Under the pieces are notes generated by a model. It made no database searches, was not told where the DNA came from, and saw only the letters and a list, made by a program, of their open reading frames with translations. DNA of 13,604 nucleotides, taken from contig CAZOZX010000056.1 in assembly GCA_964584415.1 (NCBI GenBank), positions 1-13,604 of the forward strand, given 5' to 3'. This document shows, piece by piece, positions 1-6,106 of the stretch (the first letter of the stretch is position 1; every line of letters begins with the position of its first letter). The stretch is from PHAA01 sp964584415 (GTDB taxonomy: Bacteria > Bacillota > Syntrophomonadia > Syntrophomonadales > Syntrophomonadaceae). A program made the position numbers and the translations under genes.

Positions 1-202
1 TGTATTTTTCTGGTTCGGTCAGAAATCCTTCGCCGCGAATTATAAGGGTGTCTTCCCAGATCATGATCCGGGTATGATCAACCCCCTTGCCCAGCTTGGC
101 TTTGAAGTATTTCTCCATGTAGATTTTTAATTCATGCTGCAATTTCTTCCGCTTCCGGTCATTGAATTTTTCGAAATCCTCGAGTTTCACTACCGATGAC
201 AT
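1..202 (-). CDS. MpsC-like (DUF2294) protein, 3' part cut off by window edge
   Basis: An open frame on the minus strand starts at ATG 202-200 and runs off the left edge after 67 codons. The peptide begins MSSVVKLEDFEKF and continues through a basic helical segment to residues like GKGVDHTRIMIWEDTLIIRGEGFLTEP. The pattern GKG - short strand - acidic - hydrophobic strand - G-LT-E is what I recall for DUF2294, now called MpsC after a staphylococcal membrane-potential-generating system; the molecular role of isolated MpsC proteins is poorly known. A G-rich ribosome site (GGGGGGAG on the minus strand) lies just upstream of the ATG. The gene is driven from a near-consensus promoter about 210 bp upstream and so has a long leader. 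Family call from memory of the conserved pattern. Confidence 0.72.
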   Translation of the reverse strand, partial: MSSVVKLEDFEKFNDRKRKKLQHELKIYMEKYFKAKLGKGVDHTRIMIWEDTLIIRGEGFLTEPEKY

Positions 203-273
203 AAAACTGGCTCCCCCCCAATTATTATGCAGTCTGTCAGTGCAATCTATAATGATATTACGTCTATTAAAAG

Positions 274-330
274 AAAATACCAATATTTTTAGATTTAGGC
301 CGCCCCTAAATTCAAAAATACTGGTATTTT
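274..330 (-). repeat. 26-bp inverted repeat with 5-nt loop in the leader of the MpsC-like gene
   Basis: Arms 274-299 and 305-330 are complementary at 23 of 26 positions around a 5-nt loop (300-304). Read as minus-strand RNA, two of the three exceptions become G-U wobbles, leaving one A-C mismatch; read as plus-strand RNA only one becomes a wobble. This hints that the minus-strand transcript is the one selected to fold. The stem is AT-rich, closed at the loop by GG/CC pairs, and in the minus direction is followed by UUUUCUUUUAAU. It lies between the minus-strand promoter (413-442) and the MpsC-like start (202). It could be an attenuator, a stability hairpin or a protein-binding site. Confidence 0.7.
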
Positions 331-412
331 ATCGAGCAACCATACCGGTTTCCCTTTAATCCACCCTATTAATTTGTTACCAATTTCACTTAAAAGGTAT
401 TTTTCCTCTGCT

Positions 413-442
413 ATTATAAAATGGGTAGTCAATCCTTGTCAA
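413..442 (-). promoter_or_regulatory. Sigma-A promoter for the MpsC-like gene
   Basis: On the minus strand TTGACA (442-437) is followed after 18 bp by TATAAT (418-413). Both hexamers match consensus exactly. The predicted start is near 406, giving a leader of about 200 nt before the MpsC-like start codon. Confidence 0.75.
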
Positions 443-530
443 CTGATAATATGTTGGATTAATAAGGAAATTATCCTCTGGTTTCGACAAAATTGTGATT
501 CAGTTGCTAAAGGCCGGTAATAGGCATAGT

Positions 531-559
531 TTGTCTGTGACTGCAGTTCGGGTTAAAAT
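531..559 (+). promoter_or_regulatory. Sigma-A promoter for the CYTH-CHAD gene
   Basis: TTGTCT (531-536), a 17-bp spacer and TAAAAT (554-559) match 4/6 and 5/6 of the consensus hexamers. Predicted start near 566 leaves a leader of about 24 nt that contains the ribosome site at 576-581. Confidence 0.5.
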
Positions 560-575
560 AAAAACGGATGGATAT

Positions 576-581
576 GGGAGG
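576..581 (+). promoter_or_regulatory. Ribosome site that selects the TTG start at 590
   Basis: GGGAGG lies 8 nt before TTG 590-592. The upstream in-frame GTG at 581 overlaps this site and so cannot use it, which argues for the TTG as the real start. Confidence 0.6.
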
Positions 582-589
582 TGGGGAGA

Positions 590-2098
590 TTGTCAGAACC
601 ACAGGAAATTGAATTGAAACTGGCCTTAATTAATGAGGCAGACTATTCATCAATAATAATTGATCAACACTTATTTAGTTCAATCCAGGTGGGGAAGTCC
701 AGGATCGATAATTATACCAATACCTATTTCGATACCGCCGATCGCGACCTTTATCAGAACCAGCTTTCCTTTAGAGTACGCAAGACAGCCAAGGGCTATA
801 ACGCTACCATCAAGGGCCTGGGCGCTCAGCAGGGGGGATTGAGCATCCGCCGGGAGTGGAATGTCAGCATTCCCGATGACAAACCGCATATTGAGGCCTT
901 CGCGCAGGTTATGGATGAACCAGAATATAATAAACTAGCTGGGATTATCGGCAACCGTGACCTGCTGCCCATCTTTACCAGTGATTTTCAGCGGATGACC
1001 GCTGATCTGCATAACGATAACGGCAGCCAGGTTGAGTTGGCGGTGGATAAAGGTCAGATTACCACTGGGGATGGGAGTCTGCCCATTTGTGAGGTAGAAC
1101 TGGAATTGATGAAAGGCCAGCCTGCTGACCTCCTAAAATTAGGGGCGCAGTTAGCTGCCCGGTATCCGCTGCGGGTAGAGGAGAAAAGCAAATTTGCCCG
1201 GGGTCTGGAGTTATTAGGCATTCCTATCAGCGAATCAGCCACCCTATCGAAATTCGATAAGGATAGTCCGGTGGGCGAGGTGATGCTGGCTATGTTCACC
1301 TATTATCTCCAACAGATATTGGCCGGGCAGGATGTGTTGACAGCCGCCCCCGATGATCCGGAATCGATCCACCAGATCCGGGTCAGGATCCGGCAATTAC
1401 GTTCACTTTTATCGTTTTTCAAACCCCTTCTGGACCAGGAAGAATATAACCAGGTGATGGCTCGGCTAGGGGAAATGAGCGGCCAGCTGGGCCCTATCAG
1501 GGAAATGGACGTTTTATTGAGTGAATGGCAGTCGCTGCAACTGTCTTATCCTAACATTTTGGCTGGTTCCAGGAGTTTGGAACAGCTGCTGAAGGCGGAG
1601 CGGGCTAAGGAACTAAATCCTGTTTATCAACACATCTCGGCAGGCGGGAACACGCCCGAATTGCTTAGGGTATGGAGCTTTTTCGAGGAAAGGTCATGGC
1701 TGCAGCACCCTGATTCGAATAAGCCGCTGAAGCAGTTTATGGATCAACGGCTGAAAAAATGGGTGAGAAATATCGATAAGACCCTTAGAACAGTTGACTA
1801 TAATGACATCTTGGTTCTGCATCCTCTCAGGATTAGAACTAAAAAGCTGCGTTATGCAGTCCAGGCGCTGGAGCCGGTTTTAGGCAGGAAATACCGTGCC
1901 CTGCTGCCGGAGCTGAAAGAGCTGCAGGATAAACTGGGTACAATCTGCGATGCCCATGGTGAAGCGACTCTGATACAAAAGCTTGGCAAAGGGAAGAGAA
2001 GCAATACCCTGCAGTTACAGAGCGGGATGTTAATGGGATTTCTGCTTTGCCGGGCGGCAAACATAGCCAGGGATCTGCAGGATCAAACCCAATCATAA
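590..2098 (+). CDS. CYTH-CHAD protein, putative inorganic triphosphatase / polyphosphate-associated
   Basis: About 502 residues from the TTG start. The N-terminal CYTH domain (about 1-210) opens with the diagnostic E-x-E-x-K motif (E6, E8, K10), followed by a YFDT segment, the basic RVR and TIKG strands and late acidic VELEL and EEKSKF segments that line the triphosphate tunnel. Family members hydrolyse inorganic triphosphate or related compounds with a divalent metal. The C-terminal CHAD domain (about 225-495) carries the repeated His/Arg helices, HQIRVRIRQLR at about 261 and HPLRIRTKKLRYA at about 411, thought to bind polyphosphate. Fused CYTH-CHAD proteins of this size are common (compare E. 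coli YgiF). No signal peptide is seen, so it is cytosolic. An HD-domain gene follows after about 80 nt and may share the transcript. Substrate not determined from sequence. Confidence 0.88.
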   Translation: MSEPQEIELKLALINEADYSSIIIDQHLFSSIQVGKSRIDNYTNTYFDTADRDLYQNQLSFRVRKTAKGYNATIKGLGAQQGGLSIRREWNVSIPDDKPHIEAFAQVMDEPEYNKLAGIIGNRDLLPIFTSDFQRMTADLHNDNGSQVELAVDKGQITTGDGSLPICEVELELMKGQPADLLKLGAQLAARYPLRVEEKSKFARGLELLGIPISESATLSKFDKDSPVGEVMLAMFTYYLQQILAGQDVLTAAPDDPESIHQIRVRIRQLRSLLSFFKPLLDQEEYNQVMARLGEMSGQLGPIREMDVLLSEWQSLQLSYPNILAGSRSLEQLLKAERAKELNPVYQHISAGGNTPELLRVWSFFEERSWLQHPDSNKPLKQFMDQRLKKWVRNIDKTLRTVDYNDILVLHPLRIRTKKLRYAVQALEPVLGRKYRALLPELKELQDKLGTICDAHGEATLIQKLGKGKRSNTLQLQSGMLMGFLLCRAANIARDLQDQTQS

Positions 2099-2168
2099 AA
2101 CCGACATCAAAGAAATTTATGGTTATATACTCAGCGACCGGATAATACCAGTATAAAAACAATGTTTT

Positions 2169-2172
2169 AGGA
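2169..2172 (+). promoter_or_regulatory. Ribosome site favouring ATG 2181 for the HD-domain gene
   Basis: AGGA stands 8 nt before ATG 2181-2183. The earlier in-frame ATG at 2172 overlaps this AGGA and has no other purine-rich stretch at a usable distance. Confidence 0.45.
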
Positions 2173-2180
2173 TGGTCTGG

Positions 2181-3494
2181 ATGCACCAAAACAAGGTTAA
2201 TTTTATAGAAAGAAATTCTCTGCTGCCCATTACCGCTTTAACGGACAGCCCGTTAAAACCAGCCGGGCTGCATCTGGAAGCCTGCATAAACCATATAAAC
2301 GATTCCGGATTAAAGGCCGGGGATTTTTACTATGATCCGGCTGATCCAGGTTCGCCCTATTATTATTACAGCGGAGCGCTGCTGTTGGGTTTCGACAGCC
2401 TGGAAGGCAGGATCGAGTCCTGTAAGATTCTCATAAACCGAATGGAGCGGGAGATCAAAGACAGTTTAGCCAGGAGGGATTTCGATCATTTCCTGGGCTT
2501 AATTGATCCGCGCATTGCCCCGGAGGTTTTTATGGAAGCCTTCAACTTCATTCCTGACCATGAGAAGTTCCGCCTGTTTGAGCGGTTATGGCGCTTTAAT
2601 CCTGATGCCCACGATATATTCCCACCCGAATTTGCCCAGCAGGCTTACCAATACCGGGGGGTTACCAGTGAACGTCCACCTGCTGATAAGGATGGTTTCG
2701 TATGCATATATTACGGCCAGGATGGTGACTTGCTGCCGGAACAAGCGGTTCGCTGGACGATCGATATTAACCGGGCGATAATAAAGGCGATGGGATTTGA
2801 GCCGGTAGCCGCCATATTCCAGGGTCGGGTACATACTGATAATATCATTGCTTATGATTATCGCCGTACGGTGAAGGAAGTGCAGGTCCAGGCAGGTTCT
2901 CCGCTGCGGATAACCAAACGGGATTTCATCGATTTGCGCCAATTTGACGACTTAGCCAGCGCAGGAATACCTGAGCGCTTCCATTACTATACCGGGCAGA
3001 TTGAGCGTGGTTGGTTTCATAATCCGGAAGGAATTCATGCTATCGGGCATACCCGAAGGGTTTTAATGCTCAGTCTGCTGCTGGCCTACCTGGAAAGATA
3101 CAGCCAGGCCGATGCCCACCTGCTGAGTTTGGCAGCGGTTTTTCATGATATCGGCCGGGAAAATGACGGTTACGATCCCGGTCATGGACTGGCCAGTTAT
3201 ACCCGGATAGTTAAGGAAAATTTACTGGCCCTGGATGACCACCAGGACCGGGAGACATTAAGGTTTATAGTAGAGAATCACGCCATTCCTGACCGGTGCG
3301 CCTACCAGAAGTTAGACCGCTACAACCTCGGCGATGTTGAGCGGACTTTAAGGCTGTATGATGCCTTTAAAGATGCGGATGGACTCGATCGGGTCCGGTT
3401 GGGTGACTTGAATCCTGATTACCTGCGCACGGCGTCAGCTCAGCGACTGCTGTTGGCGGCCCACCAGTTATATTTTGAACATCAATTTGATTAA
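2181..3494 (+). CDS. HD-domain putative metal-dependent phosphohydrolase with unassigned N-terminal region
   Basis: 437 residues from ATG 2181 (440 if ATG 2172 is used; numbering here is from 2172). The C-terminal third is an HD domain: a GIHAIGHTRR helix with H289 and H293, FHDIGREND with the metal-binding pair H325-D326, H338 in a PGHG turn, H370 in VENH, and D401/D403 in FKDADGLDRVR. This is the His...HD...Asp arrangement of the HD phosphohydrolase superfamily, which cleaves phosphomonoesters, diesters or nucleotides. Residues 1-280 match no domain that I recognise; they hold a Tyr-rich stretch (about 53-66) and many aromatic residues. No signal peptide or membrane helix is seen. The gene lies between a CYTH-CHAD gene and a metallopeptidase gene that begins 18 nt after its stop. 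Substrate unknown. Confidence 0.8.
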   Translation: MHQNKVNFIERNSLLPITALTDSPLKPAGLHLEACINHINDSGLKAGDFYYDPADPGSPYYYYSGALLLGFDSLEGRIESCKILINRMEREIKDSLARRDFDHFLGLIDPRIAPEVFMEAFNFIPDHEKFRLFERLWRFNPDAHDIFPPEFAQQAYQYRGVTSERPPADKDGFVCIYYGQDGDLLPEQAVRWTIDINRAIIKAMGFEPVAAIFQGRVHTDNIIAYDYRRTVKEVQVQAGSPLRITKRDFIDLRQFDDLASAGIPERFHYYTGQIERGWFHNPEGIHAIGHTRRVLMLSLLLAYLERYSQADAHLLSLAAVFHDIGRENDGYDPGHGLASYTRIVKENLLALDDHQDRETLRFIVENHAIPDRCAYQKLDRYNLGDVERTLRLYDAFKDADGLDRVRLGDLNPDYLRTASAQRLLLAAHQLYFEHQFD

Positions 3495-3512
3495 TATAGT
3501 AGGGAGCAGAGA

Positions 3513-4226
3513 ATGCGGACCTCGATAAAATACTGCAATACCCTGATCGAATATGAAGTCACCTACAGCCGCCGCAAGACCATGGCGATCACCATCGATC
3601 CCAGCGGGGAGGTGCGGGTGGCGGTTCCCAAGGGGACTCCCTCAAAGACCATCCAGGATTGGGTGGGAAGCAAGGCCCCCTGGATAACCGGCAAGTTGAA
3701 CCAAATTGAACTGGCCAAGGCCAGCCGGATCAACAAGGAGTTTGCCGCGGGCGAGATATTTTGGTACCTGGGCCGGGAATACCCGCTGTATATAGAGATT
3801 AACCCGAAACGAGTCCGGCCTAAAGTTGACCTTTATGGGGACAGGTTGAATATCGAGATCCCTGACGCCGAGCCCGGTATGGTTAAGGATGCCCTGGAAA
3901 CGTGGTATCGCTCCATGGCCGAATGGTATTTTGGCAAACGGGTCGAGCAGTTCGGGGAGCGGATTAAGGTATCGCCCAATAGGATTACCATCCGGGAACA
4001 GAAAACCCGGTGGGGAAGCTGCAGTTCCAAGGGCAATCTCAATTTTAACTGGCGGGCGATGATGGCGCCAGCGGTTATAGTAGATTATCTGGTGGTACAT
4101 GAGCTGTGCCACCTGATTCATCCCAACCATTCGCGCCACTTCTGGGATACGGTGGGAGCGGTCATGCCGGATTATCAAGCCCACCGCTCTTGGCTGCGCA
4201 AAAATGGATATAGGTTAACTTTATGA
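3513..4226 (+). CDS. YgjP/DUF45-type zinc metallopeptidase
   Basis: A 237-residue cytosolic protein with the features of the YgjP (DUF45, M48-like) family. Residues 160-181 carry the family signature REQKTRWGSCSSKGNLNFNW, followed by VVHELCHLIHPNHSRHFW at 194-211. HELCH (196-200) is the HExxH zinc site with E197 as catalytic base, and H206 is placed as third zinc ligand, as in the HELxHxxxxxH pattern of the family. Length is typical. ATG 3513 is preceded by GGGAG at a suitable distance. The start lies 18 nt after the HD-domain gene, so the two are probably co-transcribed. Physiological substrates of the family are poorly known. Confidence 0.9.
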   Translation: MRTSIKYCNTLIEYEVTYSRRKTMAITIDPSGEVRVAVPKGTPSKTIQDWVGSKAPWITGKLNQIELAKASRINKEFAAGEIFWYLGREYPLYIEINPKRVRPKVDLYGDRLNIEIPDAEPGMVKDALETWYRSMAEWYFGKRVEQFGERIKVSPNRITIREQKTRWGSCSSKGNLNFNWRAMMAPAVIVDYLVVHELCHLIHPNHSRHFWDTVGAVMPDYQAHRSWLRKNGYRLTL

Positions 4227-4309
4227 AATCGATCTTTCGTGAATAGTGTAATACGGGTGCCTGATTGAGGGTAAGGCCGCCATCCGGTTTTTCCCGCTAA
4301 ACGGTCAAT

Positions 4310-4346
4310 AAAAAGCACCAGGCGGCCCATAAACGAGTCTGCCTGG
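4310..4346 (-). terminator. Intrinsic terminator of the minus-strand membrane-protein gene
   Basis: On the minus strand CCAGGC (4346-4341) pairs with GCCTGG (4323-4318) across a 17-nt loop and is followed by GTGC and five T residues (4314-4310). It lies just beyond the stop codon at 4358. The loop is large, so strength is uncertain. Confidence 0.5.
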
Positions 4347-4357
4347 GGCGGATGATT

Positions 4358-4630
4358 TTAATATATGCTTACGAGTGCCAGCACGAGAAAAGTCAGCACA
4401 TAGGCCAGCGAGTATACTAGTATCTGATTATATTTCTGCAGGGACTTGACGGTGTAATGAAGCACAAAATAGGGAACAATGGCAAAAGCCAGACCCTGTC
4501 CGGCCAGCCGCGACAACCATATTAAACCCAATTGCCGGGGAACCATAAAGGTTATCAGCAGAATAATCAGCAGGCCGATTATAGTATCGCCTCTCCCGTT
4601 GGTGAAAAAACGCCTTTCAATATACAACAT
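4358..4630 (-). CDS. Small three-helix membrane protein of unknown function
   Basis: A 90-residue protein on the minus strand. A short charged N-terminus (MLYIERRFFTNGRGD) is followed by three hydrophobic segments at about 16-31, 43-60 and 69-89 that are long enough to span the membrane; the C-terminus ends in the last helix. A strong ribosome site (AAGGGAGG) stands just before the ATG at 4630-4628, a perfect TATAAT lies about 37 nt upstream, and a hairpin with a T run follows the stop. These signals on the same strand support a real gene. I do not recognise the family and assign no function. Confidence 0.68.
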   Translation of the reverse strand: MLYIERRFFTNGRGDTIIGLLIILLITFMVPRQLGLIWLSRLAGQGLAFAIVPYFVLHYTVKSLQKYNQILVYSLAYVLTFLVLALVSIY

Positions 4631-4666
4631 TAGGCCTCCCTTGTTGTTCCCATTTTATTTCTAAAC

Positions 4667-4672
4667 ATTATA
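4667..4672 (-). promoter_or_regulatory. Probable -10 element for the small membrane-protein gene
   Basis: TATAAT reads on the minus strand at 4672-4667, about 37 nt before the start codon. The -35 position (TGGAAC at 17 bp spacing) matches only 3 of 6, so the promoter is weak or uses another sigma factor. Confidence 0.4.
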
Positions 4673-5011
4673 GACCTATTCTCATCCCAGTTCCACTAAC
4701 ATCGAGCTGCCTGTCTATTCTACATGGGTGTGCCTTTGTCTGGATGATGGTCTACTTTAGCTGTTCTCTAACCTATTATTATTGAAGATAAACGCATTGG
4801 GATGAAATGCCTCTGCTAATATTCTTGCCAATATTAAGGATCTGAAGCAGTTTATATCAGAAAAAAGTGGTCGGAAAGTGGAGGCGAAAGTACGATTGTG
4901 CTGTCATTCCCAGCGGACTCTTCTCGGGCGTTCGACAAATAAGTAATCGCGTTTAGCCCAAAGGCATATCTATTTGGAAAGACATTTTTAGTTGATACTC
5001 ATTTAGCTGTC
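4673..5011. other. Gene-poor intergenic stretch
   Basis: No convincing gene is seen in this 339-nt stretch. It contains an inverted repeat with 7-bp arms and a 6-nt loop (TAATATT 4817-4823, AATATTA 4830-4836). A 46-codon start-less open stretch (4806-4943) reads like protein for its first half and may be a decayed gene end. No convincing promoter for the L,D-transpeptidase gene was found. Confidence 0.5.
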
Positions 5012-6025
5012 ATGACTAATACAACGCAAAACCCTGTGGCTATAAACCCGGCGCAGGACTTGCGGGAGAGGATGGTTGTCCTGAAGAATCGATTATTTAT
5101 TTGGATGGTCCTGGTGATAATGGCGAGCTGGTTGCTGCCCGCCAAGTTAGTATTATGTGAGGAATTACCGCCGCAAACAACGGTCGATCGCACTGACTTT
5201 CCCACCCTTTACCTGGCCGCTGATCAGCTTCACGGTGAAGCGGTTTGGATGCTGCAGGCCCGCTTGAAGGAATTAGGGTACGAGATTGAAACCACCGGTG
5301 TATATGACCAGGCCACCAGCCAGATTGTAGAAATGTATCAGGTTGCCAACAATCTGCCAGTTACTGGCCAGGTGGCTCAAGTCGACTGGGAAAGCCTTTT
5401 GCTGCCCGAGGCGGCCGAACCGGTTACTACCCAGGGCGAAAATAAGCCTCGTATCAGCATAGTAATTGATGTGACCAAGCATTCCCTGACTCTATACTCG
5501 GATAAGGAACCCATCCGCCAATACCCGGTCGGGGTTGGGAAAAGTTCCACCCCGACGCCTTTGGGGGAATGGAAGGTGGTTCACAAAGCTTATAACTGGG
5601 GCAATGGTTTCGGAACCCGCTGGATGGGACTCAATGTACCGTGGGGAGTATTCGGGATTCACGGCACCAATAAACCGGGTTCGATTGGCTATTCCCAGTC
5701 TCACGGCTGCATCCGCATGCGCAACAAGGATGTGGAAGCTTTGTTCCCTCTGGTCCCCATGGGAACCCGGGTCAAGATAGTGGAAAACGGTCAGATATTT
5801 CCCCGCAATTTCGGAGGCGCAACCCTGAAAATAAAATCCTCGGGCCAAAATGTGGTGTATCTTCAGAACCGGCTTAAAGAGAAAGGGATAATATTTGATA
5901 TTGCGGATGGTCGATATGGGGCCATGACGGAATTGGCGGTGAAGTATTATCAAGCCTGGCACGGTCTGGAACCGACCGGTATCGCTGACACTGCTACCTA
6001 TCGCAGCCTGGGAATGATCAAGTGA
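5012..6025 (+). CDS. L,D-transpeptidase (YkuD) with peptidoglycan-binding domains on both sides
   Basis: 337 residues. Residues 28-48 form a hydrophobic signal or anchor segment; the following cysteine (LVLC) lacks the small residue a lipobox needs at -1. A first peptidoglycan-binding domain spans about 65-130 (VWMLQARLKELGY ... GVYDQAT). The YkuD catalytic domain (about 147-257) has IHG with H217 and SHGCIRM with H231 and the nucleophile C233, plus R235. A second peptidoglycan-binding domain covers about 275-335 (VVYLQNRLKEKGI ... DGRYGAMTELAVKYYQ). The enzyme would make or exchange 3-3 cross-links or link partners to peptidoglycan outside the membrane. ATG 5012 has no clear ribosome site; an in-frame ATG at 5072 has GGGAG 3 nt upstream, which is too close to be ideal. 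The true start is uncertain, but both keep the signal segment. Confidence 0.9.
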   Translation: MTNTTQNPVAINPAQDLRERMVVLKNRLFIWMVLVIMASWLLPAKLVLCEELPPQTTVDRTDFPTLYLAADQLHGEAVWMLQARLKELGYEIETTGVYDQATSQIVEMYQVANNLPVTGQVAQVDWESLLLPEAAEPVTTQGENKPRISIVIDVTKHSLTLYSDKEPIRQYPVGVGKSSTPTPLGEWKVVHKAYNWGNGFGTRWMGLNVPWGVFGIHGTNKPGSIGYSQSHGCIRMRNKDVEALFPLVPMGTRVKIVENGQIFPRNFGGATLKIKSSGQNVVYLQNRLKEKGIIFDIADGRYGAMTELAVKYYQAWHGLEPTGIADTATYRSLGMIK

Positions 6026-6054
6026 AAAATATGGCTAATATAGCGATATATCTA

Positions 6055-6063
6055 TGATATACT
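6055..6063 (+). promoter_or_regulatory. Extended -10 promoter of the sigma-54 activator gene
   Basis: TGATATACT combines the TGn extension with a 5/6 match to TATAAT. No -35 match is visible. Predicted transcription start is near 6070, which would put the first in-frame ATG (6071) at the very 5' end and favours the GTG start at 6107. Confidence 0.5.
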
Positions 6064-6094
6064 ATCAACAATGCTCCCAGACTTAATTCTTGAT

Positions 6095-6098
6095 GAGG
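6095..6098 (+). promoter_or_regulatory. Ribosome site that selects the GTG start at 6107
   Basis: GAGG lies 8 nt before GTG 6107-6109. The alternative ATG 6071 has no purine-rich site upstream. The GTG start gives MKLSNIMS, the usual beginning of a CBS domain. Confidence 0.5.
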
Positions 6099-6106
6099 AT
6101 ATCATT

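Noticed and set aside
162..359. 65-codon plus-strand open frame
   Set aside because: Overlaps the MpsC-like start and both arms of the hairpin, has no ribosome site and an uncharacteristic composition.
4261..4300. Plus-strand terminator after the metallopeptidase gene (CCG...CGG + TTTTT at about 4277-4292)
   Set aside because: The stem is only 3 bp, too weak to support.
5144..5161. Lipoprotein signal in the L,D-transpeptidase (LVLC)
   Set aside because: A leucine at -1 to the cysteine does not fit a lipobox, which needs Gly, Ala or Ser there.
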